This document shows, one piece after another, positions 23,162 through 31,436 of a DNA stretch of 38,077 nt (position 1 is the stretch's first letter; every line of letters begins with the position of its first letter). The position numbers and the translations under genes were made by a program. The notes beneath the pieces were generated by a model. That model made no database searches. It saw nothing but the letters and a program-made list of their open reading frames with translations, and was not told the DNA's origin. Origin of the DNA: an uncultured Saprospiraceae bacterium (GTDB taxonomy: Bacteria > Bacteroidota > Bacteroidia > Chitinophagales > Saprospiraceae). The DNA lies in the NCBI GenBank assembly GCA_937921775.1, contig CAKZUK010000178.1, forward strand, positions 1 to 38,077, written 5' to 3'.

Positions 23162-25081
23162 CTATTCTAAATCAACCCGTTTCTTCTTAGGGTATTTCAC
23201 TGAGTATCTAAAACCTAGTTTATTGGTGCCGCCAGATTCTAATTTAAACTTCCAGCGAAGTAATCCTTTATCTTTATCGTGAATGGCTTGTTTGTCAGAT
23301 TCCATTTTTATTTCAATTTTTTCGTCAGTAGAAATCGGATATTGATCTTCAATCACAATGTTGATCGCTTGTTTTTTCTTGTTGCGAATCTCAATATCCC
23401 AGGCACGTGTATCCGTTCGTTTGTTGCCAATGAATTGCTTTTTGGTAAATTCTTTTTGCTTCTTTCGAGTAATGACGATATCGCGATCTCGACCAAGTGA
23501 AAGGTTGAGCGTATCTTCCACTGTTTCTGTATCCAATAAGGATTTACCCAAGTACGTACCTTCAAAAAACAAATTAGCTTCGCCACTAAGTAAATTCAAA
23601 TCTTCCCACTCAGTGACCTGCGCAGTCAAGAATGCATCCTTATCCAATTTTGGTGCACAGTAATATTCGAAGTAAGCAGGTAGTTCATGTGACTGCATTT
23701 GCACCGTGTATTGTTTCCCGTTAGTTGGAATGGTATAGGGGAGTTCTATTTCAAATTGTACAGTGGTGGTGCGATCTTTTTTGACTACTGTGGCTTGTGT
23801 AGCTATTTGATTCTTTGCCTTTCTTCTTTTTTTCATTTTTCCTTTAAGTCCTGCGACCCTTCCCGCTAGGGCATCTCTTCCCATACCAGTTACCACTACT
23901 TCTTCTAACATCATATTGCTATCATCCAACACAATATTCATCGTAGTAGAATTAATAGCGGTTTCTATTTGCTCAAAACCAGTATATGAAATGATGATGT
24001 TTTGTGCATTGTTAGGAAGTTTTAAAGAGTATCGACCATCTATATCTGCCACTGTACCAATAGATGTCCCGCTAACCATAACAGTCGCACCGATTAAAGG
24101 CTCCCCAGAAGTATCAGTAACTCTACCAGAGAGTAGACGTCCACGGCCACCAGTACCAGAGTAGACACCACCTTGATAGCGATCCATACCATTTTTGTAA
24201 GCATATACTGGCACGTAAAATCCAAGTCGCCAAGGTTCCAAAGTTGGCTTCGTTCCAGTTTGAGAAAAATCACCAGTAGACAAAGTGAGCTTTACATTGT
24301 CCCATGACTCACCAGAAGTTTGAAATACATTCCCTTTATAAATCAACTCAATTGGATTTTGTACATCCTTCACTCGTATGTCGTAGTTGGGAAACCATCC
24401 TGCATTTTTTACTACGTAGCTCAGCACAAAGTCGCCTTGAACTACACGTTTGGAATTGACTGCAAGTACAATCTCGCTAGTGTAAATTCCTTGGTTGGCG
24501 TTGAGAGAACTGAGTTGGGCTTTGATTCGTGCAATACTATCTTTTTGGACTTTGACATTTTTATTGATGCTCAAGGACTCTAGTTTAATCTCTTTTAATC
24601 GAGTTCTATAAAATTCGGCAATAGCACGAAGCTCTTCTATCTTGACGCCAGTTTGTTGACCGCCAATTGATTTGTTGGTCAGGATTAAAGACTCTTCTTC
24701 TTGTAGCACTTTCAACAGCGCATTTTGCTCATTAAGCAAATCCTGGATACGAATATTTTCTAATTCGAGTGATTCAATGCGAGTGGTCTTTTCTGGCTCC
24801 TCAAAGAAGTTGATCTGATGGTTGACAGAAAGAATGGTGAAGTCCCCATTTCCTTTTATCTGAATGCTTTGCTTATTAATGTTGGGAGAAATACCAGTAA
24901 ACTTTACCAAGGAATTTCCAGCTGGAATAGTAGCGCTGGCTTCACGACTTACTTGCGCACCTGTCCGAAAAACAGTAACTCGTTTGATTTCAGATTTAAC
25001 TGACTTTTCCTTAGGAGCAAGATTAGAGAATAAGAGTTGCGGTAGGATTAGCAATCCGAAAATGAATGTTGTAACTTTCAT
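23162..25081 (-). CDS. DUF4139/MuiA-family protein with inserted SusC-type regulatory domain
   Basis: A 639-residue exported protein. A signal peptide (MKVTTFIFGLLILPQLLFSN) precedes a DUF4140-like N-terminal domain (about 30-95: KRVTVFRTGAQVSREA), a long coiled coil (about 97-195) and a DUF4139 domain (about 200 to the end: YVVKNAGWFPNYDIRV, WDNVKLTLSTGD, AWDIEIRNKKKQAINIVIEDQYP). Inside DUF4139, residues 317-403 are a complete carboxypeptidase-regulatory-like domain (GRVTDTSGEPLIGATVMVSG) ending in LEEVVVTGMGRDA, the motif that in SusC-like TonB-dependent receptors precedes the plug. Basic KGKMKKRRKAKNQ follows. The MuiA name comes from a mucoidy inhibitor relative; the biochemical role is unknown. 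Confidence 0.85.
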   Translation of the reverse strand: MKVTTFIFGLLILPQLLFSNLAPKEKSVKSEIKRVTVFRTGAQVSREASATIPAGNSLVKFTGISPNINKQSIQIKGNGDFTILSVNHQINFFEEPEKTTRIESLELENIRIQDLLNEQNALLKVLQEEESLILTNKSIGGQQTGVKIEELRAIAEFYRTRLKEIKLESLSINKNVKVQKDSIARIKAQLSSLNANQGIYTSEIVLAVNSKRVVQGDFVLSYVVKNAGWFPNYDIRVKDVQNPIELIYKGNVFQTSGESWDNVKLTLSTGDFSQTGTKPTLEPWRLGFYVPVYAYKNGMDRYQGGVYSGTGGRGRLLSGRVTDTSGEPLIGATVMVSGTSIGTVADIDGRYSLKLPNNAQNIIISYTGFEQIETAINSTTMNIVLDDSNMMLEEVVVTGMGRDALAGRVAGLKGKMKKRRKAKNQIATQATVVKKDRTTTVQFEIELPYTIPTNGKQYTVQMQSHELPAYFEYYCAPKLDKDAFLTAQVTEWEDLNLLSGEANLFFEGTYLGKSLLDTETVEDTLNLSLGRDRDIVITRKKQKEFTKKQFIGNKRTDTRAWDIEIRNKKKQAINIVIEDQYPISTDEKIEIKMESDKQAIHDKDKGLLRWKFKLESGGTNKLGFRYSVKYPKKKRVDLE

Positions 25082-25182
25082 AGTCTATGTTTGTGATTTA
25101 GAAAATCAGGCAGTTGTTACTATGGTAACGGATGAAATCAGCTATTAGCTTACTGTGGAATCAACAAAATAAAAAAAGAAAA

Positions 25183-25926
25183 TTATTTTGATGCCTCGAT
25201 ATGGTGAGGTACTGTCTTTAAATTCCAGTCAATAACTAGACCTTTAGCTAGCTTTTGGGCAACCTCCTTTCCATAAAGTACCTCTGCCAAATATAGTGAT
25301 GCTTCAAACGATTTTGCACCACCAGCTGAAGTAATATACTTTCCGTCATGGACAAACAGCACATCTGCTCTGATATCTAAGCTTGGAAACATCTTGCGCA
25401 TAGCCTCTACATCACCGGGAAAAGTAGTACAAACCGAAGCATCCAATAATCCTGCTTTCGCAAATACAAAGGCACCATCACAATGAGAAGTCATGTAGCT
25501 TGCTTCCTTGTCTACCTTTTTTACAAAATTAAGCATCTCCTCATCTTCCAAATCGGAGTCTAAATGATGCTCCGCACTTGGTACTACGAGAATGTCTATT
25601 TTTGGAAGCTCATCTTTTGTATAGTCGAAGTCTGGTAATATCCGTAAACCTTCAAAAGAAACAATGGGCTCTTTCGTTTTTGCAACTGTAAAGACATTCA
25701 TCGCTTTTACTCCTTTACGAAATATGCTGTGTTGGAATATATCGAATGGGGCTGTAAGTTCAGTGTTGTATACGCCGTCCATGATTAGGAAGGCTACGTT
25801 GTAGCGGTTAGCTTGGATGTTTGCTTGGTATTCTGTTTTTGAGGAATTATCAATATCAATTTTTTCTGGACTAGGAGAGCTGCATGCTGCGATGAATAGG
25901 ATGGTGAGGAAGATTAGTGTTCGCAT
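25183..25926 (-). CDS. DJ-1/PfpI-family lipoprotein
   Basis: A 247-residue protein with a lipoprotein signal (MRTLIFLTILFIAAC, Cys15) followed by a DJ-1/PfpI glutamine-amidotransferase-like domain. The nucleophile elbow is SHCDGAFVFAKAGLLD with Cys149, and the acidic partner is in NTELTAPFD (Glu56). The pattern resembles the isonitrile hydratase / AraC-sensor branch (TTFPGDVEAMRKMFP, ITSAGGAKSFEASLYL). Its location at the outer or inner membrane, facing the periplasm, is unusual for this mostly cytoplasmic family. It lies 101 nt upstream of the MuiA-like gene on the same strand, so the two may be co-transcribed. The substrate is unknown. Confidence 0.85.
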   Translation of the reverse strand: MRTLIFLTILFIAACSSPSPEKIDIDNSSKTEYQANIQANRYNVAFLIMDGVYNTELTAPFDIFQHSIFRKGVKAMNVFTVAKTKEPIVSFEGLRILPDFDYTKDELPKIDILVVPSAEHHLDSDLEDEEMLNFVKKVDKEASYMTSHCDGAFVFAKAGLLDASVCTTFPGDVEAMRKMFPSLDIRADVLFVHDGKYITSAGGAKSFEASLYLAEVLYGKEVAQKLAKGLVIDWNLKTVPHHIEASK

Positions 25927-26047
25927 GGTTTACGCTTTTTTTATGTTTAAAATGACTCGTCTCATCTGCTTGAGATGATAAGCTAAGCACATGTTCTCAT
26001 TGATAGTTCGCCAACGTTCGAGTGCACTATAATCGCAACTTTAATTT

Positions 26048-27829
26048 CTAAACCTTAATTCCCATATTTCGCATCAAATGGGTCGCATTAAAACTCTGAC
26101 TAACTCCCTTCTCTAATTTATAATTAAAAATCAACTCATCATGCTTAACCCGAACTTCCATACAAAGGTTTTCAACTGCACCATTGTACTGCGCCTCCAG
26201 TTGCCCCAATTCCAAATCATGCGTAGCAATGATTCCAGCACCACGACTTTCAATGAACTGTTTGATCAAAGCCTTGGAGCCAGTGTGACGATCATTAGAG
26301 TTGGTTCCTTTTAGAATTTCATCCAATAGGAAGTAAATATTCTTTTCTGATTCAACAGCTTCTATAATTGTTTTCAATCGTTTCAATTCGGCATAAAAGG
26401 AAGAAGTACTTTCATGCAAGGCGTCTTGTGTACGCATGCTTGTATGTACTTGTAGAATGGGAAGTTCGAGACGTTTGGCACAAACAGCAGACCCTGCCAT
26501 TGCTAAAACGATGTTGAGCCCCATTGTTCGTAAGAAAGTACTTTTGCCTGCCATGTTAGAACCAGTAACCAGTTTAAGATGGCCTTCTGTTGGCATTTGC
26601 AAGTCATTGCAGATACGAGTGTTGGTCATGATCAATGGATGTCCCAACTCAATACCTACAAATTTTTCATCGTCTTGAATGATGGGCATCGTCCAGTCAG
26701 GATTGTTGTAATTGGCAGTAGCAAGGCTGACCAATGCTTCAAATTCTTGAAGTGATTCAAACCAATCTGGAAGCTTGTCCTTTAGTTCGGCTTTCCAAAT
26801 TTCTAGTCGTTTGATCCATCTTAAATCCCACAACATAAATAAGTTGATGAGGATAGCAAAAGCATTGTAACGGAGATTGAGTTGGCTAATGATGTAAGAA
26901 AGTCTGCGAATAGAAACAGAAGCAGCTTGACTATCTTTCGTGAAAACAGTTTTCAAGGATTGTAACTTCTCTGTTTGGAAATCTTCTGTTTCAATGTGTC
27001 CGATCAAACGGCCATACAATGCCAGCATTTTTTCAGCATGTGTAGTACGTAGATGCGTTTCGTTTACTTTTTCTAAAGTCGTTTTTAAAAAGTAGGCAGG
27101 TACTAAGAGGCAAAGAATACCAAGTTGCCAAGGAATCCAAAGGACAGTGGCAACGATGCCTAGTAATACCCAAAATGGTGTGATTAAAATAGCGATTTTG
27201 TAAAGGCTATTATTGCTAACAAAGGGTTCATCTTCTAACCAATCTTTCAAAAGATTGACATGTTCTATTTCATCTTCAGCGGCCATACCTAAGGCCATTA
27301 GATTTTGACGCCAGTCCAGTTTATCTTTTAGTTCAATTGTAGCTGCTTGGCGCAAAAGGATTTCGGATTTTTCAGCAGGAGCGGATAAGTATTTAGCGAG
27401 ACAAGCCCGGCCTATAGCAGTAGCTGTCCTGTTGCAATATTGGAAGAAAGAGTAGGGGCCGAATATGTCAAGATCAATGCTGTAAGGATGTGCGACATCT
27501 TGAAACATTTTTCCGTCCGCAAAGTTGGAGTAATCATTTTCCAATGCTGCTTTTTCGTAGTGGTTAATCTTGTTGAGATTCTGATTATGTTGTTGCTGGG
27601 TTTGTATATCTAGATGCCACTTAACGAATTTGGCGAAAGCTATCAAAAAGACAACAATAAAAACAACAGCAACTATGGGAGAAAGGGTGAATAAGAAAAT
27701 AATAGCCCCTATTGCTGCTACGAAAAGTAGTAAGCGAACGACTGAGAAGCGAATGTATTTAGCCTTTAGTGTTTTTGCATTTTCTTCGAAAAGAGTTGCT
27801 CGCTCTAAGTATAATTGCTTTAAATTCAT
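26048..27829 (-). CDS. Membrane-bound MutS-family ATPase
   Basis: A 593-residue protein with the MutS core/ATPase domain but none of the mismatch-recognition domains. Two N-terminal hydrophobic helices (FSVVRLLLFVAAIGAIIFLF, LSPIVAVVFIVVFLIAF) and a second pair near residues 215-265 (PFWVLLGIVATVLWIPWQLG) suggest four membrane segments. Walker A is GSNMAGKST (423-431), the signature region HESTSSFYAEL follows, Walker B ends LLDEIL (Asp503, Glu504) and the switch His is in ATHDLELG. The start at 27829 gives the family-like MNLKQLYLERATLF; a longer frame to 27985 adds 52 residues overlapping the divergent promoter region. Similar membrane MutS homologues are widespread in Bacteroidota but uncharacterised. 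A classical mismatch-repair role is unlikely. Confidence 0.88.
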   Translation of the reverse strand: MNLKQLYLERATLFEENAKTLKAKYIRFSVVRLLLFVAAIGAIIFLFTLSPIVAVVFIVVFLIAFAKFVKWHLDIQTQQQHNQNLNKINHYEKAALENDYSNFADGKMFQDVAHPYSIDLDIFGPYSFFQYCNRTATAIGRACLAKYLSAPAEKSEILLRQAATIELKDKLDWRQNLMALGMAAEDEIEHVNLLKDWLEDEPFVSNNSLYKIAILITPFWVLLGIVATVLWIPWQLGILCLLVPAYFLKTTLEKVNETHLRTTHAEKMLALYGRLIGHIETEDFQTEKLQSLKTVFTKDSQAASVSIRRLSYIISQLNLRYNAFAILINLFMLWDLRWIKRLEIWKAELKDKLPDWFESLQEFEALVSLATANYNNPDWTMPIIQDDEKFVGIELGHPLIMTNTRICNDLQMPTEGHLKLVTGSNMAGKSTFLRTMGLNIVLAMAGSAVCAKRLELPILQVHTSMRTQDALHESTSSFYAELKRLKTIIEAVESEKNIYFLLDEILKGTNSNDRHTGSKALIKQFIESRGAGIIATHDLELGQLEAQYNGAVENLCMEVRVKHDELIFNYKLEKGVSQSFNATHLMRNMGIKV

Positions 27830-27991
27830 GTTTGGAGGTCTGAGTGTTTTATGAAGTGGAAAGATAAAGGTATTATCTTTAATTAGTAGACTAAATAGGC
27901 TAAAGATCAGCAGCTTTGTATGTTGAACACATTCCGACCTTATTTCTTTACCTTTTACCAATTTAAAATACCGAAATAGCCACATTCTTTT

Positions 27992-27999
27992 TAAGTTTG
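27992..27999 (+). promoter_or_regulatory. Possible -7 element for the RamB-like regulator gene
   Basis: TAAGTTTG fits TAnnTTTG but ends only 16 nt before the ATG and has no good -33 partner, so the leader would be about 10 nt. GAGGAGAA after it could act as an unusually good ribosome-binding site for this phylum. Confidence 0.3.
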
Positions 28000-28015
28000 A
28001 GGAGAATTAAAAGAT

Positions 28016-29500
28016 ATGAGTGTAAAAAATCAAAATACTAAGATCATTTTCGGCTTGAAGCTCAAGCAACTACGTCAGGAAAAGGATTTGTCATTCAAGG
28101 ATTTAGCAACATCTGCTGAGATGTCTGTCTCTTATCTCAATGAAATTGAGAAGGGAAAGAAGTATCCTAAAAAGGATAAAATTGATGCTTTGGCAAATGC
28201 CTTAAACGTTGATGCAGAAGAATTGACCTCTCTTGAATTAAAAAGAGGACTTGCTCCCGTTGGAGAATTATTACGCTCCAATTTTTTGAATGAACTTCCA
28301 CTAGATTTGTTTGGAATTGAACTAGCAAAAGTGGCGGAGATTATCGCGAACGCGCCAATGCGAGTAGGAGCGTTTATTTCTACCTTGGTCGAGTTAGGAC
28401 GAAGTTATGCCGTGCATGAAGAAAATTTTTACAATCGAGCCATGCGTGCTTATCAGGAATTGAATTTCAACTATTTTGAGGATATTGAAAAAATAGCATT
28501 TGATCTGGTTGATAAAAGTGGCTTGCCAAAAGGTAGTCCCGTGTCAGTAGATGATCTAGCAAAGCTGCTAAAAAAAGAACTACGTTATAAAATTGATTTT
28601 GATGGATTGAAAGATCATCCTGAGTTGAATAGTTTACGTTCGGTGTTTATTCCAAAGTCGAAAAAACTTTTGCTAAATGGAAATTTGACAGACAATCAAA
28701 AAGCATTTCAAATTGGAAAAGAATTAGGGTTTCATTTTTTGAAATTAAAAGAACGTGCGAATACTTCTTCTTTACTTCAAGCAAATAACTTTGAAGAAGT
28801 ACTTAGTCATTATAAAGCCTCTTACTTTGCGGTGGCCTTGTTGATCAATCGCGATACGTTCATAAAAGACGTGGAAGACTTTTTTAATTTGGAAAAATGG
28901 AACGGACAAGCATTTTTAGCTCTGATGGAAAAGTATCAGGTGTCACCTGAAATGATGTTCCAGCGACTCACCAGCTTGTTGCCACGATTTTTTAATTTGC
29001 CAAAGTTGTATTTCATTCGCTGCGTTCACGATCCAGCAAAAGAATCGTTTGAAATAGATAAAGAGTTACACCTCAATCACAAACATCATCCGCACGGAAA
29101 CGGTTTGTTTGAGCATTATTGCCGACGTTGGCAGTCGCTTTCGCTACTTACAGACTTGCACCAATTACAAAACGAAGGAAAGTATGCCGGAACTTTAGTA
29201 GGTGCTCAGCGATCAACCTATCACGGAACCAATGATGAGTATATTAGTTTTACGCTTTCCCGCGCAGCTTATCCAACTCCGGGTAGAAACGTAAGTGTTA
29301 CCATCGGTTTATTACTTGATGATTCCCTAAAAGAAAAAATAAAATTTTGGAATGATCCATCTATCTCCGTACGAGAAGTAAATAATACCTGTCAGCGTTG
29401 CCCAATCGAAGATTGCGGGGATCGAGCAGCTCCTGCAACTATCATTGAACGAAGAAAACGAACGAAACGAATTACGGATAAGTTGATGGATTTGACTTAG
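28016..29500 (+). CDS. XRE-family regulator with degenerate IrrE-like domain (RamB/ScfR type)
   Basis: A 494-residue transcription factor. Residues 13-67 form an XRE helix-turn-helix (LKLKQLRQEKDLSFKDLATS...VSYLNEIEKGKKYP). The middle contains an ImmA/IrrE-like domain in which the expected HExxH reads IGKELGFHF, so the metalloprotease site is lost. The C-terminal DUF2083-like part carries a Cys cluster C459, C462, C467 (CQRCPIEDCGDRAAP) typical of short-chain fatty-acyl-CoA regulators such as RamB. Those actinobacterial relatives sense acyl-CoA and control acetate/glyoxylate metabolism; the Bacteroidota targets are unknown. It is divergent from the MutS-like gene and monocistronic, followed by a 15-bp inverted repeat. 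Confidence 0.85.
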   Translation: MSVKNQNTKIIFGLKLKQLRQEKDLSFKDLATSAEMSVSYLNEIEKGKKYPKKDKIDALANALNVDAEELTSLELKRGLAPVGELLRSNFLNELPLDLFGIELAKVAEIIANAPMRVGAFISTLVELGRSYAVHEENFYNRAMRAYQELNFNYFEDIEKIAFDLVDKSGLPKGSPVSVDDLAKLLKKELRYKIDFDGLKDHPELNSLRSVFIPKSKKLLLNGNLTDNQKAFQIGKELGFHFLKLKERANTSSLLQANNFEEVLSHYKASYFAVALLINRDTFIKDVEDFFNLEKWNGQAFLALMEKYQVSPEMMFQRLTSLLPRFFNLPKLYFIRCVHDPAKESFEIDKELHLNHKHHPHGNGLFEHYCRRWQSLSLLTDLHQLQNEGKYAGTLVGAQRSTYHGTNDEYISFTLSRAAYPTPGRNVSVTIGLLLDDSLKEKIKFWNDPSISVREVNNTCQRCPIEDCGDRAAPATIIERRKRTKRITDKLMDLT

Positions 29501-29511
29501 GGAGAAGGTGG

Positions 29512-29551
29512 AAGACCACTCGAATGTGGAGCTCTGCATTCGAGTGGTCTT
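29512..29551. terminator. 15-bp perfect inverted repeat after the RamB-like gene
   Basis: AAGACCACTCGAATG (29512-29526) pairs perfectly with 29537-29551; the 10-nt loop itself contains the palindrome GAGCTC. It starts 11 nt after the regulator stop and is shared with the convergent lipoprotein gene ending at 29714. There is no T-tract, so termination would be unconventional. Confidence 0.55.
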
Positions 29552-29713
29552 AACTCAACAATAGCTGGATGTTCCGGCGAAATGCCTATCCTACCCCCAG
29601 ATGGACTTGCCGGTCTTTACGTTTTACGAAAAAAAATACATCCTAATTTGTTCAATCCCTGTCGGATCTGAAGTATCAAGGAAGATAGTTACTATTCCTG
29701 TTAGTGGGAAAAA

Positions 29714-30193
29714 CTATTTCAAGATCTCAACTGCCTCAGTCTCCACTACATTACTCCAATTCCCAGCCTCATCCTTCACCCGAATAGAAAAGGTTGTCAT
29801 CTCCGATTCATTGTCATCATCCAGCAAGATCGAGTTGTCCAGTACGATATCCAATTCCCCTTGTACCGTCAAGTTGTTTCCGTCAGGAATCCGTGGTGAA
29901 AGATGATAGTTGAAAATAAAAAGTGCTGGATCGCGATTGTCAACTAACTCAATAGAATAAACATCTGGGTCATTAGTCCCTAAGTCACCATCTCCATCAG
30001 TATAGCTAATTTTAAAGATAAGTGGCTCTTCGTAAGCCCTTACTTCGTTTGTCGAAACAGCTATAAGTTCAATGGCCGGAGTTTCCGAAATTGGATCCTG
30101 CTGATTGTTGTCTTCCATTTTGTCATCCAATTCTTTGGTACAAGCAGCTAAGGTTAAAATCAGAAATGAAAATAAAATTATTCTTTTTAACAT
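29714..30193 (-). CDS. Small lipoprotein, last gene of the DUF1501 operon
   Basis: A 159-residue lipoprotein. Starting at 30193 gives the signal MLKRIILFSFLILTLAAC with lipobox Cys18; an ATG at 30217 would add eight polar residues before it. The mature part has an acidic linker (DDKMEDNNQQDP), then one beta-sandwich-like domain with the calcium-type acidic motif YTDGDGDLGTNDPDVY and a C-terminal IRVKDEAGNWSNVVET. The DGDGD motif is common in cadherin-like or PKD-like surface domains. It is the fifth gene in the minus-strand run, 88 nt after the cytochrome-like gene. A surface adhesion or complex-stabilising role is a guess. Confidence 0.72.
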   Translation of the reverse strand: MLKRIILFSFLILTLAACTKELDDKMEDNNQQDPISETPAIELIAVSTNEVRAYEEPLIFKISYTDGDGDLGTNDPDVYSIELVDNRDPALFIFNYHLSPRIPDGNNLTVQGELDIVLDNSILLDDDNESEMTTFSIRVKDEAGNWSNVVETEAVEILK

Positions 30194-30242
30194 GTTTTTT
30201 TTATTTGACAAACTCATTATTTGCTGAATGGAATTAAGTTTT

Positions 30243-30304
30243 ACAGGATACAGGATACACAGAGTTTATCACCAAATGCCCCTTAAGCCTTCAAGCCTCA
30301 TTCT
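30243..30304. repeat. Short 7-bp-period repeat between the last two operon genes
   Basis: ACAGGAT occurs twice in tandem (30243-30256) followed by ACACAGA. The other end of the gap, adjacent to the stop at 30305, repeats AAGCCTTC/AAGCCTC with the same 7-8 bp spacing. The gap is 87 nt long. Confidence 0.5.
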
Positions 30305-31321
30305 CTAAAGCATATAAAATGAAAAATAACTCTTTATTAAAAAGTTGGTTTGAAACTCGGGATTTTCCGTCGCTTCACTATGATCTTCGTCTTGCACATA
30401 GGTACGCACATATACAAGATCACCACTTTCAAAACCCAGATCTGTCGGATTGATAGTCACTGTATGTGTGTATAATAGTTGAAAGCCGCCGTTAAATGGT
30501 TGACTGTAAACACTGTTGAGTGGCAGGTCGTTAGTAGGGATGTTCAAATCCAATTCAACAGCATTACTAAAGTCTAGTCTATCTAATGAAAATCTAACTT
30601 TATTATAAGTAAGTGAATGGCCGAAGTTGAAATTTTCCAACAAGTCGGTATCCGCAAATAAGAACCAAAGCTTCATGTCTTCATTAGGGAAGGAAAAGAA
30701 AGGAGCGTAAATTTCTCCATTACGAATAGTGTCCACTCTAATGTTTCCCTGATTTGGTAAAAATGCCGCGACTCCATAGCAAGTAGGTTGTAAAGAAGTA
30801 GCCATCGGTGGATTCCCAAAAGCATCGCTAGCTCCACCGTCAATCCAATCCCGAATCAAATTGATTTGCTCTGCGGGTAAATAATTTCCAGTAGCAGGCA
30901 TCTGTTCAAAACCCGGAGAATTGTCTCTCGATATCCGATGAAAAAACATAGACGATTCTGAGTCACCCGGCAGCACTCTGAACTGTAAAGGCTCCATTCC
31001 ATCCACCTGCGGATCGTAATTTTTAAACACTGGATGATAAACCAAATTATTGTAAGCACCTTGCACCGTTCTAAAATCAGGTTCAAAGGTACCATCATGA
31101 CATCCCGGTTCGTTGCAGGTTTTTGCTAAAATAAAACTATGAATTCCCAAAAAGGAATTAGAATCTGGTGCTTCAATATTTACAACTGGTACACTGTAAT
31201 CCACTGTGTCAAATGGATTGAAAGGAACCTCCGGTAATTCACCATCGATCATCGTGGAATTTTCCCCGCAAGCATAAAGCAATAAACTAAAACAGAATAT
31301 AATGAATGTTGTTTTTTTCAT
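30305..31321 (-). CDS. Lipoprotein with CX4CH cytochrome-c-like domain
   Basis: A 338-residue lipoprotein (signal MKKTTFIIFCFSLLLYAC, Cys18). The N-terminal half resembles the c-type cytochrome domains fused to DUF1549/DUF1553 proteins in Planctomycetes and Bacteroidota. The motif LAKTCNEPGCHDGTFEPD has two Cys four residues apart followed by His. Further on, QMPATGNYLPAEQINLIRDWIDGGASDA is the family's distal segment, which supplies the methionine-side ligand (Met in QMP). CX4CH is not the usual CX2CH heme-attachment motif, so heme binding needs proof. The C-terminal half (about 185-338) is a beta-rich domain without recognised motifs. It is the fourth gene in the operon, 115 nt after the DUF1501 gene. 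Confidence 0.8.
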   Translation of the reverse strand: MKKTTFIIFCFSLLLYACGENSTMIDGELPEVPFNPFDTVDYSVPVVNIEAPDSNSFLGIHSFILAKTCNEPGCHDGTFEPDFRTVQGAYNNLVYHPVFKNYDPQVDGMEPLQFRVLPGDSESSMFFHRISRDNSPGFEQMPATGNYLPAEQINLIRDWIDGGASDAFGNPPMATSLQPTCYGVAAFLPNQGNIRVDTIRNGEIYAPFFSFPNEDMKLWFLFADTDLLENFNFGHSLTYNKVRFSLDRLDFSNAVELDLNIPTNDLPLNSVYSQPFNGGFQLLYTHTVTINPTDLGFESGDLVYVRTYVQDEDHSEATENPEFQTNFLIKSYFSFYML

Positions 31322-31340
31322 AATGAATTATTTTAAAAGC

Positions 31341-31419
31341 TTGGAAGTTGGAGCTGGGAAGTTGGAAGCTCACTCGGCTGCGGAGTCTCGCTTCAGTGGG
31401 GAACTTTCCAGCTTCCACA
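31341..31419. repeat. Heptad-built inverted repeat between DUF1501 and cytochrome-like genes
   Basis: Left arm units are TTGGAAG, TTGGAGC, TGGGAAG, TTGGAAG (31341-31368). The right arm (about 31399-31419) read in reverse complement gives GTGGAAG, CTGGAAA, GTTCCCC. The centre holds CACT...AGTG (31370-31397). It begins 17 nt after the DUF1501 stop (minus strand) within an operon, so it may be a processing or attenuation site. Confidence 0.65.
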
Positions 31420-31436
31420 TTTAAATTCCTCAGAAC

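Noticed and set aside
27830..27985. 52-residue N-terminal extension of the MutS-like protein
   Set aside because: It has no family similarity and overlaps the promoter region of the divergent regulator; the start at 27829 fits better.
28696..28752. HExxH zinc-protease motif in the RamB-like regulator
   Set aside because: The local sequence is IGKELGFHF, which lacks the first His and the correct spacing.
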